64,000 nucleotides of DNA. Source: Turneriella sp942492915 (lineage in GTDB: Bacteria > Spirochaetota > Leptospiria > Turneriellales > Turneriellaceae). The stretch lies in the NCBI GenBank assembly GCA_942492915.1, contig OW818662.1, forward strand, positions 992,001 to 1,056,000, given 5' to 3'. A program made the position numbers and the translations under genes. The notes beneath the pieces were generated by a model, which was given only the letters and a program-made list of their open reading frames with translations, made no database searches and was not told where the DNA came from. Shown piece after piece: positions 1 through 8,850 of this stretch (its first letter is position 1; each line of letters begins with the position of its first letter).

Positions 1-143
1 CGATTTTTGGCATCGCCTCTTTTGGCGACTTGCATTGCGACGGGTTCTGGCGCCGCACTCTGCGTTGCTACCGGTAAGGGAATGACAAAAAGAACTGCAA
101 GGGCAGCCGCGATAAAAGCGCGGCGCCGCGATATAGGCCACAT
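1..143 (-). CDS. Exported protein, 5' part only (truncated by window edge)
   Basis: A minus-strand reading frame opens with ATG at 143 and stays open to the window edge, giving 47 codons. The peptide begins MWPISRRRAFIAAALAVLF, a basic start followed by a hydrophobic core and then small residues (VATQSAAPEP), a convincing Sec signal peptide with likely cleavage near residue 30. Nothing of the mature protein is visible, so the function is unknown. It lies downstream of the DUF389 gene on the same strand (gap 56 bp) and could end that operon. There is no clear Shine-Dalgarno sequence. Confidence rests on the signal peptide and open frame only. Confidence 0.55.
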   Translation of the reverse strand, partial: MWPISRRRAFIAAALAVLFVIPLPVATQSAAPEPVAMQVAKRGDAKN

Positions 144-199
144 ATGGGGTAAGCGTTTTGTTTTCAGACAGGGGGTAAATCAATTTGTCGGGCGCGCGC

Positions 200-1450
200 T
201 CAGGGGTAAATGCGCAGGTCGAGATTTGATGCACCGATGCGTACCTTTAGCCAGTCAGCCAGGCGTTTTTTCGATTCGGCGCTCTGCGGGAGCCCGGTTT
301 TGACCGAGGCGAACCAGAAATCTTCATCTGAGTTTTCGGGGCCGACTGTGATCGCAGGCGAGACGCCGACGCTGACGGGATCGAGGCCCTGCGCTTTTAG
401 CTCCTCAAAAATCTGCTGCGATAAGGCGCGATCGGCGTCGTAACGCCGAGATGTTTCTGGCTTTTGTTTTACATCATTGACCTCGAACCCCTGTTTGACC
501 TCGAGTTGCGCGTCGGCAATGCCATATGCACTCAGTTTTTTGCGCAGATCGGCGATCTGCGCGCTCGTGATCGGTTTGCCGCCGAAGGTGAGGGTAATCT
601 GACGTTTCTGCGCATCGATGGATTTTTTGAGTAGAAAATCCCCGGGGATTGCAGACTCAAACTCGATATACTTCTCGGCCTGGTGCAAGAAGCGTGTATC
701 GACAACAATCTGATAGCCCAGATAGACACTCGGCAAAATCGTCAGCAAGGTGACACCCCAGATAATGCGGCGAACCTTTAGCGCGCGTGCGGGATCGGGT
801 TGCTCCCGGTAGGGAAAGCGCATGAAACGCACGGTCAACAGCGTCGCGAGCGCAATAAAGACCGTGTTGATAATGAAAAGATAAAACGCGCCTGCAAAGA
901 ACCTGATCTGGCCGGTTGCGATGCCATAGCCGGCCGTGCAGAGCGGGGGCATGAGGGCCGTGGCGATGGCGACGCCGGGCAGTACATTCCCTTTAAGCTT
1001 ACTCGCGGTCGCCAGAATACCCGCCAGTCCACCGAAAAAAGCAATCATCACATCATAGATGTTAGGTGAGGTGCGCGCGAGCAGTTCAGAATGGGCTTCA
1101 TTGATAGGTGATATTAAAAAGAACAAGGTCGATGTAATAAGACTTACGGCAGCCGCAAACGCATAGTTTGTGAGCGCCTTTCGCAGAAGCTGCAGGTCAT
1201 TGATACCCATAGCCAGGCCCATTCCCATGATCGGGCCCATGAGCGGAGAGACGAGCATCGCGCCAATGATCACGGCGGGCGAATTGACATTCAGGCCGAG
1301 TGATGCGATAAAAATCGCAAAGACAAGCACCCAAAGGTTTGTCCCCTGAAAAGTGACTCCGGCATCTATCGTTTTGATAATTGACCGAAAATTTTCTCTG
1401 TGAGATTTTAGCTTGAAGTTATCAAGCAGGTCTTGCAGAGAATAGTTCAT
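200..1450 (-). CDS. DUF389 family integral membrane protein
   Basis: This 416-residue protein has a hydrophobic N-terminal half with several helices and the DUF389 signature stretch around residues 55-85 (SPAVIIGAMLVSPLMGPIMG), followed by a second conserved loop near 155-170 (PGVAIATALMPPLCTAGYG). The C-terminal 150 residues are soluble and mixed alpha/beta. DUF389 proteins are widespread inner-membrane proteins of unknown function; a transport or channel role is only conjecture. It lies 18 bp downstream of an antiporter-like gene on the same strand, so the two are probably co-transcribed and may act together in ion homeostasis. The ATG at 1450 fits the family start. Confidence 0.85.
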   Translation of the reverse strand: MNYSLQDLLDNFKLKSHRENFRSIIKTIDAGVTFQGTNLWVLVFAIFIASLGLNVNSPAVIIGAMLVSPLMGPIMGMGLAMGINDLQLLRKALTNYAFAAAVSLITSTLFFLISPINEAHSELLARTSPNIYDVMIAFFGGLAGILATASKLKGNVLPGVAIATALMPPLCTAGYGIATGQIRFFAGAFYLFIINTVFIALATLLTVRFMRFPYREQPDPARALKVRRIIWGVTLLTILPSVYLGYQIVVDTRFLHQAEKYIEFESAIPGDFLLKKSIDAQKRQITLTFGGKPITSAQIADLRKKLSAYGIADAQLEVKQGFEVNDVKQKPETSRRYDADRALSQQIFEELKAQGLDPVSVGVSPAITVGPENSDEDFWFASVKTGLPQSAESKKRLADWLKVRIGASNLDLRIYP

Positions 1451-1468
1451 AGAAAGATCACTGGGACT

Positions 1469-2749
1469 TTACAGGGCCCAGAAAAAGACCACGGCGATCA
1501 ATGTCGGCCCCAGCGCGCCGAGCAACAAAAAAAGCGGCGAGAGACCGTGCTCCTGAAAAAATTTGCTCTGCCGCAAAATGCCGATGCCTGCAGGATTCGG
1601 GGCGTTGGCGATGACGGTCAGCCCGCCACCTGTGACGGCGCCGGCCACGAGCGCAATTTTCATCTGCTCGCTGAGCCCTGGAGAGAGCGACCCGAGGTAG
1701 GTCAGCGCCGCATTGTCGGTCAGAGCGGTGAGCCCCGTCGCACCGAAGTAGAGCTGGTCGACGTTTAGCGATTCCAGCAGGGGTTTTAGCCAAAACGCCT
1801 GCAGGCTTCCGAGGGTGACGAGACCAGCGAGAAAGAAGCCAACAAGCAGGCCTTCGCGTAGCTTGAGCGGCTCCTGGTATTCTTTCGTCGCGACCGTTAG
1901 CCCAAGAAAAATCATGAAGATGCCGAAGAAGATATTCTCGTGGTGCGCAAACACCACGGTTAATGCCAGAAGCGCTAAATGCATAGTTGTAAGCCACAGA
2001 GGGATGCTTCCCTTACGGTTTTCGGATGGCGCAATCTTTTTCAGTTCTTTGGGGAATACCAGCATGACGATCGCCGTTCCCGTAAGAGTGGTCATAAGCC
2101 CGCGCCAGCCAAAATGCGTGAACATGTAACCGAGTCCCCAGTTCCATTTGGCTGCCACCATCAAAACGGGGGGAGCGGCGAAGTGCGTGAGTACTCCACC
2201 GACTGAAACATTGACCAGCAACAGGCCCAGAGTTGCGTACGCGAATTTCTTTGAAACGTCGCGGCTGTAGAGTCTTTGTCGCAGAATCAGGGCGATGAGA
2301 GTCATCGCCGCAGGTTCGGTGATGAATGAACCCAGAATCGGCCCCAGCCCCAACGCCACCAGATAGAATGCAGCACCTGGGGGCAGCGGAATCAATCGCG
2401 CTGTGCCGTTGATGAACTGCTCGGCGGCGCGCAATACCGGTTTTGAGGCGGCCATGACCATAATCACGAGCACAAATTTTGCTTCGGTGAAATTCAGGCC
2501 GTCGATATACTTCGAAGCAGATTGGATATCCTGATTTTGACCGATGATGATGAGAAAGAGCAGTGCCGCCCACATGCCGAAAACGATCTCCGTTTCGGCA
2601 AGAAATTCGGTCAGGTTCTGCCGCAGTGAACCGCGGGGAAAATGGTGCGCCCAGTCATGAAACTTTCCCACGAAAAAAGTGTGTAAGACCGCGAGCGCGA
2701 ACAGCACCGCGCCGGTAATTTCCATCAGCGTCGGGGGATGAATCTGCAT
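1469..2749 (-). CDS. Putative Na+/H+ antiporter (PF07399-type)
   Basis: A 426-residue polytopic membrane protein with about ten hydrophobic segments. It resembles the putative Na+/H+ antiporter family PF07399: an N-terminal FVGKFHDWAHHFPRGS loop, then FLAETEIVFGMWA, a GSFITEPAAMTLIALIL motif near residues 140-156, and a late TALTDNAALTYLGSL motif near 340 with the polar residues expected in ion-translocating helices. By family it would exchange cations for protons at the inner membrane, but the substrate cannot be read from sequence. It heads a two-gene unit with the DUF389 gene. The start is an ATG at 2749; the 82-bp gap to the fumarase gene contains an AT-rich stretch that may hold its promoter. 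Confidence 0.8.
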   Translation of the reverse strand: MQIHPPTLMEITGAVLFALAVLHTFFVGKFHDWAHHFPRGSLRQNLTEFLAETEIVFGMWAALLFLIIIGQNQDIQSASKYIDGLNFTEAKFVLVIMVMAASKPVLRAAEQFINGTARLIPLPPGAAFYLVALGLGPILGSFITEPAAMTLIALILRQRLYSRDVSKKFAYATLGLLLVNVSVGGVLTHFAAPPVLMVAAKWNWGLGYMFTHFGWRGLMTTLTGTAIVMLVFPKELKKIAPSENRKGSIPLWLTTMHLALLALTVVFAHHENIFFGIFMIFLGLTVATKEYQEPLKLREGLLVGFFLAGLVTLGSLQAFWLKPLLESLNVDQLYFGATGLTALTDNAALTYLGSLSPGLSEQMKIALVAGAVTGGGLTVIANAPNPAGIGILRQSKFFQEHGLSPLFLLLGALGPTLIAVVFFWAL

Positions 2750-2831
2750 ACGGCAACATTTCAGATGTAGGACAAATATACCATGAAAAAAGACTCTGAG
2801 CAGTTACAATTTTCCAGCAGGCCCGGGTAAA

Positions 2832-4337
2832 CTAGCCAGCTATTTTCTTCTTCCAAAATGCCGGGCCGGTGGTGTGGACTGATTCGCCGTTCACGTCGAC
2901 CGCTACAGAAACGGGCATGTCCTCCACTTCGAATTCATAGATCGCTTCCATGCCTAAATCTGCGAAGGCGACGACGCGCGACTTCTTGATCGCTTTTGCG
3001 ACGAGGTACGCAGCACCCCCGACAGCCATGAGGTAGACCGCCTTGTACTTCTTGATGACTTCGATCGCCTCAGGGCCGCGTTCTGATTTTCCGATCATGC
3101 CGATGAGGCCGGTTTGGCCGAGCATCATCTCGGTGAATTTGTCCATGCGCGTCGCGGTGGTGGGGCCTGCGGGGCCGACGACTTCGCCGGCGATCGGGTC
3201 AACGGGGCCCACGTAATAGATAAAGCGGTTATGGAAATCCACACCATCGGGTAGTTTTTCTCCTTTGGCGAGCATGTCTGCGATGCGCTTGTGGGCCGCG
3301 TCGCGGCCGGTGAGAATCGAGCCAGACAGCAGCAGGGTTTCACCCGGCTTGAACGAAGCGAGATCGGCCTTGGTGATCGTGTTGACATTGACGCGTTTAG
3401 CTCCCTCTGCTTTCCATTCGATGTTGGGCCAGTCTTCGAGTTTGGGTGGGTCGAGGTAGACCGGGCCCGAGCCGTCGAGTGTCAGGTGCGCGTGCCGCGT
3501 CGCCGCACAGTTGGGGATAATTGCGATCGGCAGCGAAGCCGCGTGCGTCGGGCAGTCTTTGATTTTGACGTCGAGCACGGTGGTAAGGCCGCCTAAGCCC
3601 TGCGCACCGATGCCGAGTTTGTTCACCTCATTAAAGAGGGTAATGCGCAGCTCTTCGGCTTTGGTCTTTGCGCCGCGTGCGATCAGATCCTGAATATCGA
3701 TCGGATCCATCAGCGATTCTTTCGCCATCACCATCGCCTTGTCGGCTGTGCCACCGATGCCGATACCGAGCATGCCCGGCGGGCACCAGCCAGCACCCAT
3801 GAGGGGAACGGTTTTGATCACCCAGTCGACAATGCTGTCAGACGGGTTCAGCATCGCGAACTTGGCTTTGTTTTCAGAACCGCCGCCTTTGGCAGCAACT
3901 GTGATCTCGACATGATTACCTGGAACGAGCCGCGTATAAATGACTGCCGGAGTATTGTCCTTAGTGTTTTTGCGCGCGCCCGCAGGGTCAGAGACGATCG
4001 AAGCCCGCAGCACGTTATCCGGGTGAAGGTAGGCTCGGCGCACACCCTCGTTAATCATGTCTTCCAGCGGCATGGTCGCCTGCCATTGCACGTCCATGCC
4101 CACATTGACGAACACCGAGACGATGCCGGTATCCTGGCACAGCGGGCGGTGGCCCATCGCTGACATGCGTGAGTTCAAGAGAATCTGCGCCATGGCGTCT
4201 TTCGCCGCACGCGATTCTTCTTTCTCATAGGCAACTTTCATCGCCTGAATAAAATCGGGCGGGTGGTAGTAGGATATATATTGCAAAGCACCGGCTACCG
4301 ATTCGATGACGTCGTCTTGTTTAATGAGAGTGGGCAT
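2832..4337 (-). CDS. fum: Fumarate hydratase, class I (iron-sulfur)
   Basis: Catalyses reversible hydration of fumarate to L-malate in the TCA cycle. The 501-residue single-chain protein matches class I fumarases, carrying both the alpha domain (about 1-290) and the beta domain (about 330-500, with GPAGPTTATRMDKFTEMML). The three cysteines that ligate the oxygen-sensitive 4Fe-4S cluster are recognisable at C67 (PLCQDTG), C185 (GAGWCPPGMLG) and C277 (IPNCAATRHAH). Length is slightly below the about 548 residues of E. coli FumA because the N-terminus is shorter. It stands on the minus strand with 55 bp to the hydroxylase gene upstream. L-tartrate dehydratase is the main alternative, but the fused alpha/beta layout favours fumarase. 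Confidence 0.93.
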   Translation of the reverse strand: MPTLIKQDDVIESVAGALQYISYYHPPDFIQAMKVAYEKEESRAAKDAMAQILLNSRMSAMGHRPLCQDTGIVSVFVNVGMDVQWQATMPLEDMINEGVRRAYLHPDNVLRASIVSDPAGARKNTKDNTPAVIYTRLVPGNHVEITVAAKGGGSENKAKFAMLNPSDSIVDWVIKTVPLMGAGWCPPGMLGIGIGGTADKAMVMAKESLMDPIDIQDLIARGAKTKAEELRITLFNEVNKLGIGAQGLGGLTTVLDVKIKDCPTHAASLPIAIIPNCAATRHAHLTLDGSGPVYLDPPKLEDWPNIEWKAEGAKRVNVNTITKADLASFKPGETLLLSGSILTGRDAAHKRIADMLAKGEKLPDGVDFHNRFIYYVGPVDPIAGEVVGPAGPTTATRMDKFTEMMLGQTGLIGMIGKSERGPEAIEVIKKYKAVYLMAVGGAAYLVAKAIKKSRVVAFADLGMEAIYEFEVEDMPVSVAVDVNGESVHTTGPAFWKKKIAG

Positions 4338-4392
4338 GGTGCAAGGCAGAATCTTGCTTTATGCTGAAAATCAGAATGTGATTTTGCGCGGG

Positions 4393-5154
4393 CTATGCGG
4401 TCGCAGTTACAGAAGCCCGTTCGATCTTGCGCCGCGCCGTGACTTCACGATAATACTTCTCATAGTCGGGAAAGTTCGTTCCCATTATACGATCCCAGAA
4501 ATTGAAGTACAGGCTGTAGTTGCCGTCAAATTTCGAGTGGTGCATGTTGTGGTGCGTCGAAGTATTGATCCACTTAAAAACCGGATGGCTTGCCCACCAA
4601 GCAGGGAAAAATTCATAACCCAAGTGCCACCAGATGTTCAGGATCATAGCATAGAAGGTGTGGCCCAAGATAACCCAAAACTGCATCGGAAAAATACACG
4701 TGAAGATCACCAGATATATACCTTCGAGAAAGGCTTCAAAAGCATGAAAGTTGTAGGCGGCGAGCGGAGAAGGGTTGATCGATTTATGGTGCACAAGGTG
4801 TACGTGCTTATAGAGCGCCTTTCTGTGCACAAGCCGGTGCATCCAGTAAAACCATGTCTCATGCCAGATGGTAACGGCAACCAACGTGAAAATCATGTAA
4901 GGCCAACCGCCATATTTCGATGCGTCGCGGTAGATTTCACCCGGAAGCCACCCGGCTTTGCGCATCGCGAACGTTGCTACACCAATAACTGTAAAAACTG
5001 TGAGGGTGACTGCGGATTGCAGAATTTCATACCGTATTCTATCCCAGCGAGGGAAGGCCTGCTGTATTCTGAACCGCTGAAAGTATCCTTTTTTCCAAAC
5101 CCAGAAAATGAGAAACGACAAACCCGCAATCGGGTAATAGCGTAAGATATTCAT
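4393..5154 (-). CDS. Sterol desaturase / fatty acid hydroxylase family protein
   Basis: An integral membrane non-haem di-iron oxygenase-like protein. The histidine clusters typical of the family are all present: HETWFYWMHRLVH, HVHLVHH, NFHAFE and the C-terminal STHHNMHH followed by a GNYSLYFNFWDRIMGT tail. The substrate (a membrane lipid, carotenoid or sterol-like compound) cannot be told from sequence. I place the start at ATG 5154 (MNILRYYPIAG) rather than at 5220: the 22 extra residues are not membrane-like, and the nested hairpin at 5175-5212 would otherwise be coding. Hydrophobic segments near residues 5-25, 45-65, 80-100 and 130-160 fit an inner-membrane location. Confidence 0.82.
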   Translation of the reverse strand: MNILRYYPIAGLSFLIFWVWKKGYFQRFRIQQAFPRWDRIRYEILQSAVTLTVFTVIGVATFAMRKAGWLPGEIYRDASKYGGWPYMIFTLVAVTIWHETWFYWMHRLVHRKALYKHVHLVHHKSINPSPLAAYNFHAFEAFLEGIYLVIFTCIFPMQFWVILGHTFYAMILNIWWHLGYEFFPAWWASHPVFKWINTSTHHNMHHSKFDGNYSLYFNFWDRIMGTNFPDYEKYYREVTARRKIERASVTATA

Positions 5155-5174
5155 CTCAAACTGGAATAGCGCAA

Positions 5175-5212
5175 CGCTGCCTGTACATTCCCAACTCAGT
5201 TGGCAGGCAGCG
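5175..5212 (-). promoter_or_regulatory. Nested stem-loop in leader of the hydroxylase gene
   Basis: Outer arms of nine perfect base pairs (CGCTGCCTG at 5175-5183 against CAGGCAGCG at 5204-5212) enclose an inner hairpin CCAAC-TCA-GTTGG at 5191-5203. It sits 20 nt upstream of the ATG at 5154 and downstream of rpmE, on the same strand. It could attenuate, stabilise or regulate the hydroxylase transcript. It does not resemble a riboswitch that I know. Confidence 0.4.
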
Positions 5213-5236
5213 GGAATCATGGCGGTTTATGTAATC

Positions 5237-5254
5237 TTTGCCCGCAGGGGCAAA
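5237..5254 (-). terminator. Hairpin just after rpmE
   Basis: TTTGCCC-GCAG-GGGCAAA forms a 7-bp stem with a 4-nt loop, starting two bases beyond the rpmE stop codon (5257-5259). No T-run follows on the minus strand, so it is a candidate stem-loop terminator or 3'-end stabiliser. Confidence 0.5.
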
Positions 5255-5256
5255 AA

Positions 5257-5457
5257 TCACTTCATCTTGTATTTTTTCTTGAATTTGTCTACGCGGCCAG
5301 CTGTATCGACGAGTTTTGTCTTGCCGGTAAAGAACGGGTGGCAGTTGGAGCAAATCTCAACGAAAATTTCTTTCTTGGTCGATTTGGTCGCATGCTCTGC
5401 ACCGCACGCGCAACGGATCACCGCGTCTGTATAAACGGGATGTATACTTGCTTTCAT
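5257..5457 (-). CDS. rpmE: 50S ribosomal protein L31 (zinc-binding type)
   Basis: A 66-residue ribosomal protein of the large subunit, beginning MKASIHPVYTDAVIRCACG. It has the C16-x-C18 and C36-x-x-C39 pairs of the zinc-binding (C+) L31 form, and the basic C-terminus KFKKKYKMK. The start is the ATG at 5457, preceded by GGGTGAC as a modest ribosome binding site; the 22-residue upstream extension does not belong to the family. Being the C+ form, a zinc-free paralogue elsewhere under zinc limitation is possible, but none is in this window. A hairpin follows directly after the stop. Confidence 0.95.
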   Translation of the reverse strand: MKASIHPVYTDAVIRCACGAEHATKSTKKEIFVEICSNCHPFFTGKTKLVDTAGRVDKFKKKYKMK

Positions 5458-5544
5458 GTCACCCAAAAGCCGTTTCGAGACAGGGTGGCAAGGAAAATGA
5501 TTCTGCTTGACCTTGCATCGCAATGGCCCTTTGCGAAGTAACCG

Positions 5545-7383
5545 ATGCCTGACGCCAAGTTTGAATTTGATGATACCCGATCAGCCATAGGCGCCAACGA
5601 ACTTGATGAACAAGAGCGCCGCGAGATGCTCGACCGCTTTAAGTCGGCGGGCGGTCAGGTGTTGCGCGAGAAAAGCGTAGCCGAAAAAGCCGAAGATGCA
5701 CGGCGCATAACTGAAGCAAAGTCGGGCGGTTCGCCCGGGCGCGGCGTCGCGGCTGGCGGTGGTTCGGGCGGCGGGGCGGTCGCTGAAACCAAGCTGCCTT
5801 CACAGCTAAGGCGTGAACGCGAGCGTGAAGAGTCAGACAAAGCGCAGAGGGCGCGGCAGGAATACGAAAAAGCGCTGAAAAAGCTGAGCGGCCCTGGCGC
5901 GAAGTTCATGATTCGCCTCAGGTGCTTTCTTGCCGGCGTAACCCCGTTTTCTGGCAAGCAGATCAAACCCCAATTTGTGCAGTTCATCAACCTTGAACTT
6001 AAACAGGCACTCATCGAATTCAATCTTATAGGTAATGACCTGTTTCTGCAGCGGCCGACGATCGGTAAGAAGATCATGCATAGCCTGGATGCGAAAAATC
6101 CGCTGCTTATGGAAACCCTCGAATACGCCCATCACATGTACAACAGCGAGTACTTTGCGGCCTTCGCCAACGCGGCGCAGACCAATTCTTCCGTGCCTGT
6201 TGAAACAGTCTCGGCATCTCTCAAGTCAATCTATCGTACGTTGTATATTCTGTACCCGTTTCAAGAGACTTTTAAGAAGGCGATGGGGTTCGCGATCGAC
6301 ATCTTTACCCCTGAGGCGCAGCAGGCAAAACTGTCGCAAGAGTCTTTGCAGGGCATGATCATCAAGCAGAAGCGCTTTCACACGAACACGAAGGCTTTGT
6401 TTCAAACGTCGTTTCCCAAGCTGTTTCACCTGATCTGTCTCGCCGACGGTACCGACTACCCGCCATTTTCGCCGTTGCTCGAGAAGGCGATTCAGGTAAC
6501 GCAGAGCGACAAGCTCGGGCAACGCAAGAAAGGCGATGGCTCAACTCTGGAATCTAACGCACCAGAAATGCCACAGGGCGAAGCTTCAGCCGCCGAGGTT
6601 GCCGGTGAAGAGGTCAAAGAAGAAGAGAAAAAGGGTGGCATCTACGATACAAAAGAGTATCAATATGGCCTGTCGCTCATGAAAGTACGCAATCCTCAGC
6701 AGCTGGCAGAGCGACACGACAAATCGAAGCGCATGCTCGAGAAAGTATCGATTAACGATCGTATTCTGCTTTCGTACCTCTTTTTCATGGAGTTTGACTA
6801 CGAGTATTCGTTCGTGCTCACGACGAATAAGATTCAAATTAACGTTGATTATTCGGGCGGCGTAAAGTCAGATTACAAGAAGCAGATGGCCGACCTCTAC
6901 AACGAATCGCGAGCCATCATCAAGGCGTACGAGAAATACGAAGAGATGCTTCAGGAGTATAAGGCCGCAAAAGAGCGTAAGAGCGCAAACTACATAGAAA
7001 AGTCAAAACTCGAAGAGAAGGCTAAGGGCCGCGCTGATATGGAAGGCCGCAACACCCGCGGGCTCATTCGTAGCTTCATGGAGAATGTCGCAAAATCGAT
7101 GGCGTTTCTGATTTCTGACATGAAAAATGCGAAGCAGATTGTCGGCAACATGGATGACGCGATGAAATTCGATTCTGATTTTGAAAAGACGAAGCGACTG
7201 AACGGCAAACCCATCAAACAATGCATCATGGATGCGTACTGCTTTTCGGTGGCGTTCAAAGAACGTCTGGCGAACGGAGACCTGTTTCCGCTGACGCCGA
7301 TGACCGACGAAGAGATGACACAGTCGTTTGGTTCAACCTTTGGCGTGTCGTCGCCGACGCCTGCTGATTCTGGCGAACTCTGA
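5545..7383 (+). CDS. Conserved hypothetical protein, 612 aa, with low-complexity linker
   Basis: A large soluble protein with no signal peptide or obvious membrane helix. The first 60 residues are acidic and charged; residues about 60-80 form a Gly/Ala-rich linker (SPGRGVAAGGGSGGGAVAE); a strongly charged helical stretch follows (about 85-115). The middle and C-terminal parts are helical, with an acidic Glu/Lys segment near 345-365 and a probable coiled coil around 450-500. I do not recognise a known domain. The stop codon is one base before the kdsB ATG, so the two genes are almost certainly co-transcribed, but that does not by itself imply an LPS role. A spirochaete-restricted scaffold or cytoskeletal-type protein would be a guess. 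Confidence 0.7.
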   Translation: MPDAKFEFDDTRSAIGANELDEQERREMLDRFKSAGGQVLREKSVAEKAEDARRITEAKSGGSPGRGVAAGGGSGGGAVAETKLPSQLRREREREESDKAQRARQEYEKALKKLSGPGAKFMIRLRCFLAGVTPFSGKQIKPQFVQFINLELKQALIEFNLIGNDLFLQRPTIGKKIMHSLDAKNPLLMETLEYAHHMYNSEYFAAFANAAQTNSSVPVETVSASLKSIYRTLYILYPFQETFKKAMGFAIDIFTPEAQQAKLSQESLQGMIIKQKRFHTNTKALFQTSFPKLFHLICLADGTDYPPFSPLLEKAIQVTQSDKLGQRKKGDGSTLESNAPEMPQGEASAAEVAGEEVKEEEKKGGIYDTKEYQYGLSLMKVRNPQQLAERHDKSKRMLEKVSINDRILLSYLFFMEFDYEYSFVLTTNKIQINVDYSGGVKSDYKKQMADLYNESRAIIKAYEKYEEMLQEYKAAKERKSANYIEKSKLEEKAKGRADMEGRNTRGLIRSFMENVAKSMAFLISDMKNAKQIVGNMDDAMKFDSDFEKTKRLNGKPIKQCIMDAYCFSVAFKERLANGDLFPLTPMTDEEMTQSFGSTFGVSSPTPADSGEL

Positions 7384-7384
7384 G

Positions 7385-8125
7385 ATGCGCGCACTCGGTG
7401 TAATACCCGCACGCTTTGCTTCGACTCGCTTTCCCGGTAAACCGCTTGCGCCGATAGCCGGCAAGCCGATGATTCAGCATGTGCTTGCTTCGGCCAAAAA
7501 ATGTGCGGATCTCGAACGAATTGTGGTGGCGACCGACGACGAACGCATCGCCGCAGCGGTCACGGCATTCGGCGGCGAGGCGGTCATGACCCGAGACGAC
7601 CACGTTTCGGGTTTTGACCGCATCGTCGAGGTCGCACAGAAATTTCCCGACTACACGCACTACGTCAACGTTCAGGGCGATGAGCCGCTGCTGCCCGCTG
7701 CGAACATCTCAGGGGCGATTGCGCTCTTCAAAGAATTCGGTGAATCGTGCCATATCAGCACCACGGCTGTGCCCTTCGCCACTGAAGCCGATTTCCAGAA
7801 CGAGAATCAGGTGAAAGTGGTGCTTGCCGGCGATGGCAGGGCACTCTATTTTTCCCGGGCGCCGGTTCCATTTTATCGAAAAGACGTGCGCACAAAGCTC
7901 GCTCCGCTCAAGCACCAGGGACTCTATGCCTACAGCCGAAGCGTGCTCTTCGAATTGGCAAAGCTGCCGGTCGCCCCGCTCGAAGAAGCCGAGAGCCTCG
8001 AGCAATTGCGCTTTCTCTTCAACGGGTTCAATATCTACGTGCACATTGCCTCGGTGGATTCCCCGGGGGTCGATGTGCCCGAAGACGTAGCGCGGGTCGA
8101 AAGGCTTTTGCAGTCAGGGCGCTGA
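7385..8125 (+). CDS. kdsB: 3-deoxy-manno-octulosonate cytidylyltransferase
   Basis: Activates Kdo to CMP-Kdo using CTP, the donor for the LPS inner core. The 246-residue protein opens with the nucleotide-binding GVIPARFASTRFPGKPL motif and shows VVATDD, HVSGFDRIVEV, NVQGDEPLLP and the late EEAESLEQLRFL motif, all typical of KdsB. Length matches the family. The ATG at 7385 follows the preceding stop by one base, so translation may be coupled. Its presence implies a Kdo-containing LPS, as in Leptospira and unlike Treponema or Borrelia. Confidence 0.96.
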   Translation: MRALGVIPARFASTRFPGKPLAPIAGKPMIQHVLASAKKCADLERIVVATDDERIAAAVTAFGGEAVMTRDDHVSGFDRIVEVAQKFPDYTHYVNVQGDEPLLPAANISGAIALFKEFGESCHISTTAVPFATEADFQNENQVKVVLAGDGRALYFSRAPVPFYRKDVRTKLAPLKHQGLYAYSRSVLFELAKLPVAPLEEAESLEQLRFLFNGFNIYVHIASVDSPGVDVPEDVARVERLLQSGR

Positions 8126-8169
8126 TCGCGCATACGCCTCACAAGATTATCTCAAACCTGTCACCGGGC

Positions 8170-8805
8170 ATGCCATCAAGACCACACTACTGGGAAGACG
8201 CGACAGAGCACCTCAGCCGCAGCGACGAGGTTATGCGGTCGCTGATCATGCGCTTTCCCGAAGTCAACCTGAGATTAAAAAAAGATTCGTTCACGACGCT
8301 GGCGCGCGCGATTGCGGGGCAGCAGATTTCGGTAAAAGCGGCAGACACGATCTGGTCGCGCGTCGTTGCAGCGGCCGGCGGCAGTACTGTTAAGATTAAC
8401 CCGCAAAAAATCACCGCCCTGAGTCGGTCCGAGCTGCGGGGCTGCGGACTCTCAGAGCGCAAGGTAATCTACGTACAGAACCTGGCGGCGCGCTTCGTCT
8501 CTAAAGAGCTTACGGGCGCAAGGCTTGCGAAACTTGCGGATGCAGAAGTGCGCAGCACTCTCGTCTCTCTGCACGGCATCGGCCCATGGACGGCTGACAT
8601 GTACATGATGTTCAATCTTTGGCGGCCCGACGTGCTGCCGCTCGGCGACGTTGGGCTTATTCGCGCCGTAGAACTGCACTATTTCAAAGGCAAAAAAATG
8701 CCGATCGAGAAGATTCGCAAGGCTGCCGCTCCGTGGGTGCCATACTCGACGGTTGCAACCTGGTACCTGTGGCGTTCGCTCGACCCGATTCCGGTTGAAT
8801 ATTAG
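8170..8805 (+). CDS. DNA-3-methyladenine glycosylase II-like (AlkA/HhH-GPD)
   Basis: A base-excision repair glycosylase of 211 residues that removes alkylated purines. The HhH-GPD signature is clear: the helix-hairpin-helix at about 134-145 (LHGIGPWTADMYMM) and the catalytic aspartate D160 in LPLGDVGL. ITALSRSELRGCGLSERKV at about 81-99 is the usual conserved segment before it. There is no N-terminal TBP-like or Ada domain, so this is a short, minimal AlkA relative. It lies 44 bp after kdsB and faces the M23 peptidase gene. Confidence 0.88.
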   Translation: MPSRPHYWEDATEHLSRSDEVMRSLIMRFPEVNLRLKKDSFTTLARAIAGQQISVKAADTIWSRVVAAAGGSTVKINPQKITALSRSELRGCGLSERKVIYVQNLAARFVSKELTGARLAKLADAEVRSTLVSLHGIGPWTADMYMMFNLWRPDVLPLGDVGLIRAVELHYFKGKKMPIEKIRKAAAPWVPYSTVATWYLWRSLDPIPVEY

Positions 8806-8816
8806 CTGCACGACGG

Positions 8817-8832
8817 GCAGGCGTTCGCCTGC
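8817..8832. terminator. Hairpin between convergent genes
   Basis: GCAGGC-GTTC-GCCTGC, with short T-rich sequence after it on the plus strand, lies 12 bp beyond the glycosylase stop and 19 bp from the M23 gene stop. It is a plausible bidirectional terminator. Confidence 0.45.
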
Positions 8833-8850
8833 GTTTCCTGGCCGTTCTAT

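Noticed and set aside
1458..1997. 179-codon minus-strand frame within the antiporter gene
   Set aside because: It is a shifted frame of a membrane protein gene, Arg-rich and not protein-like.
4306..5145. 279-codon plus-strand open frame opposite the hydroxylase gene
   Set aside because: It lies antisense to a gene with clear histidine boxes and its translation shows no known pattern; it is a shadow frame.
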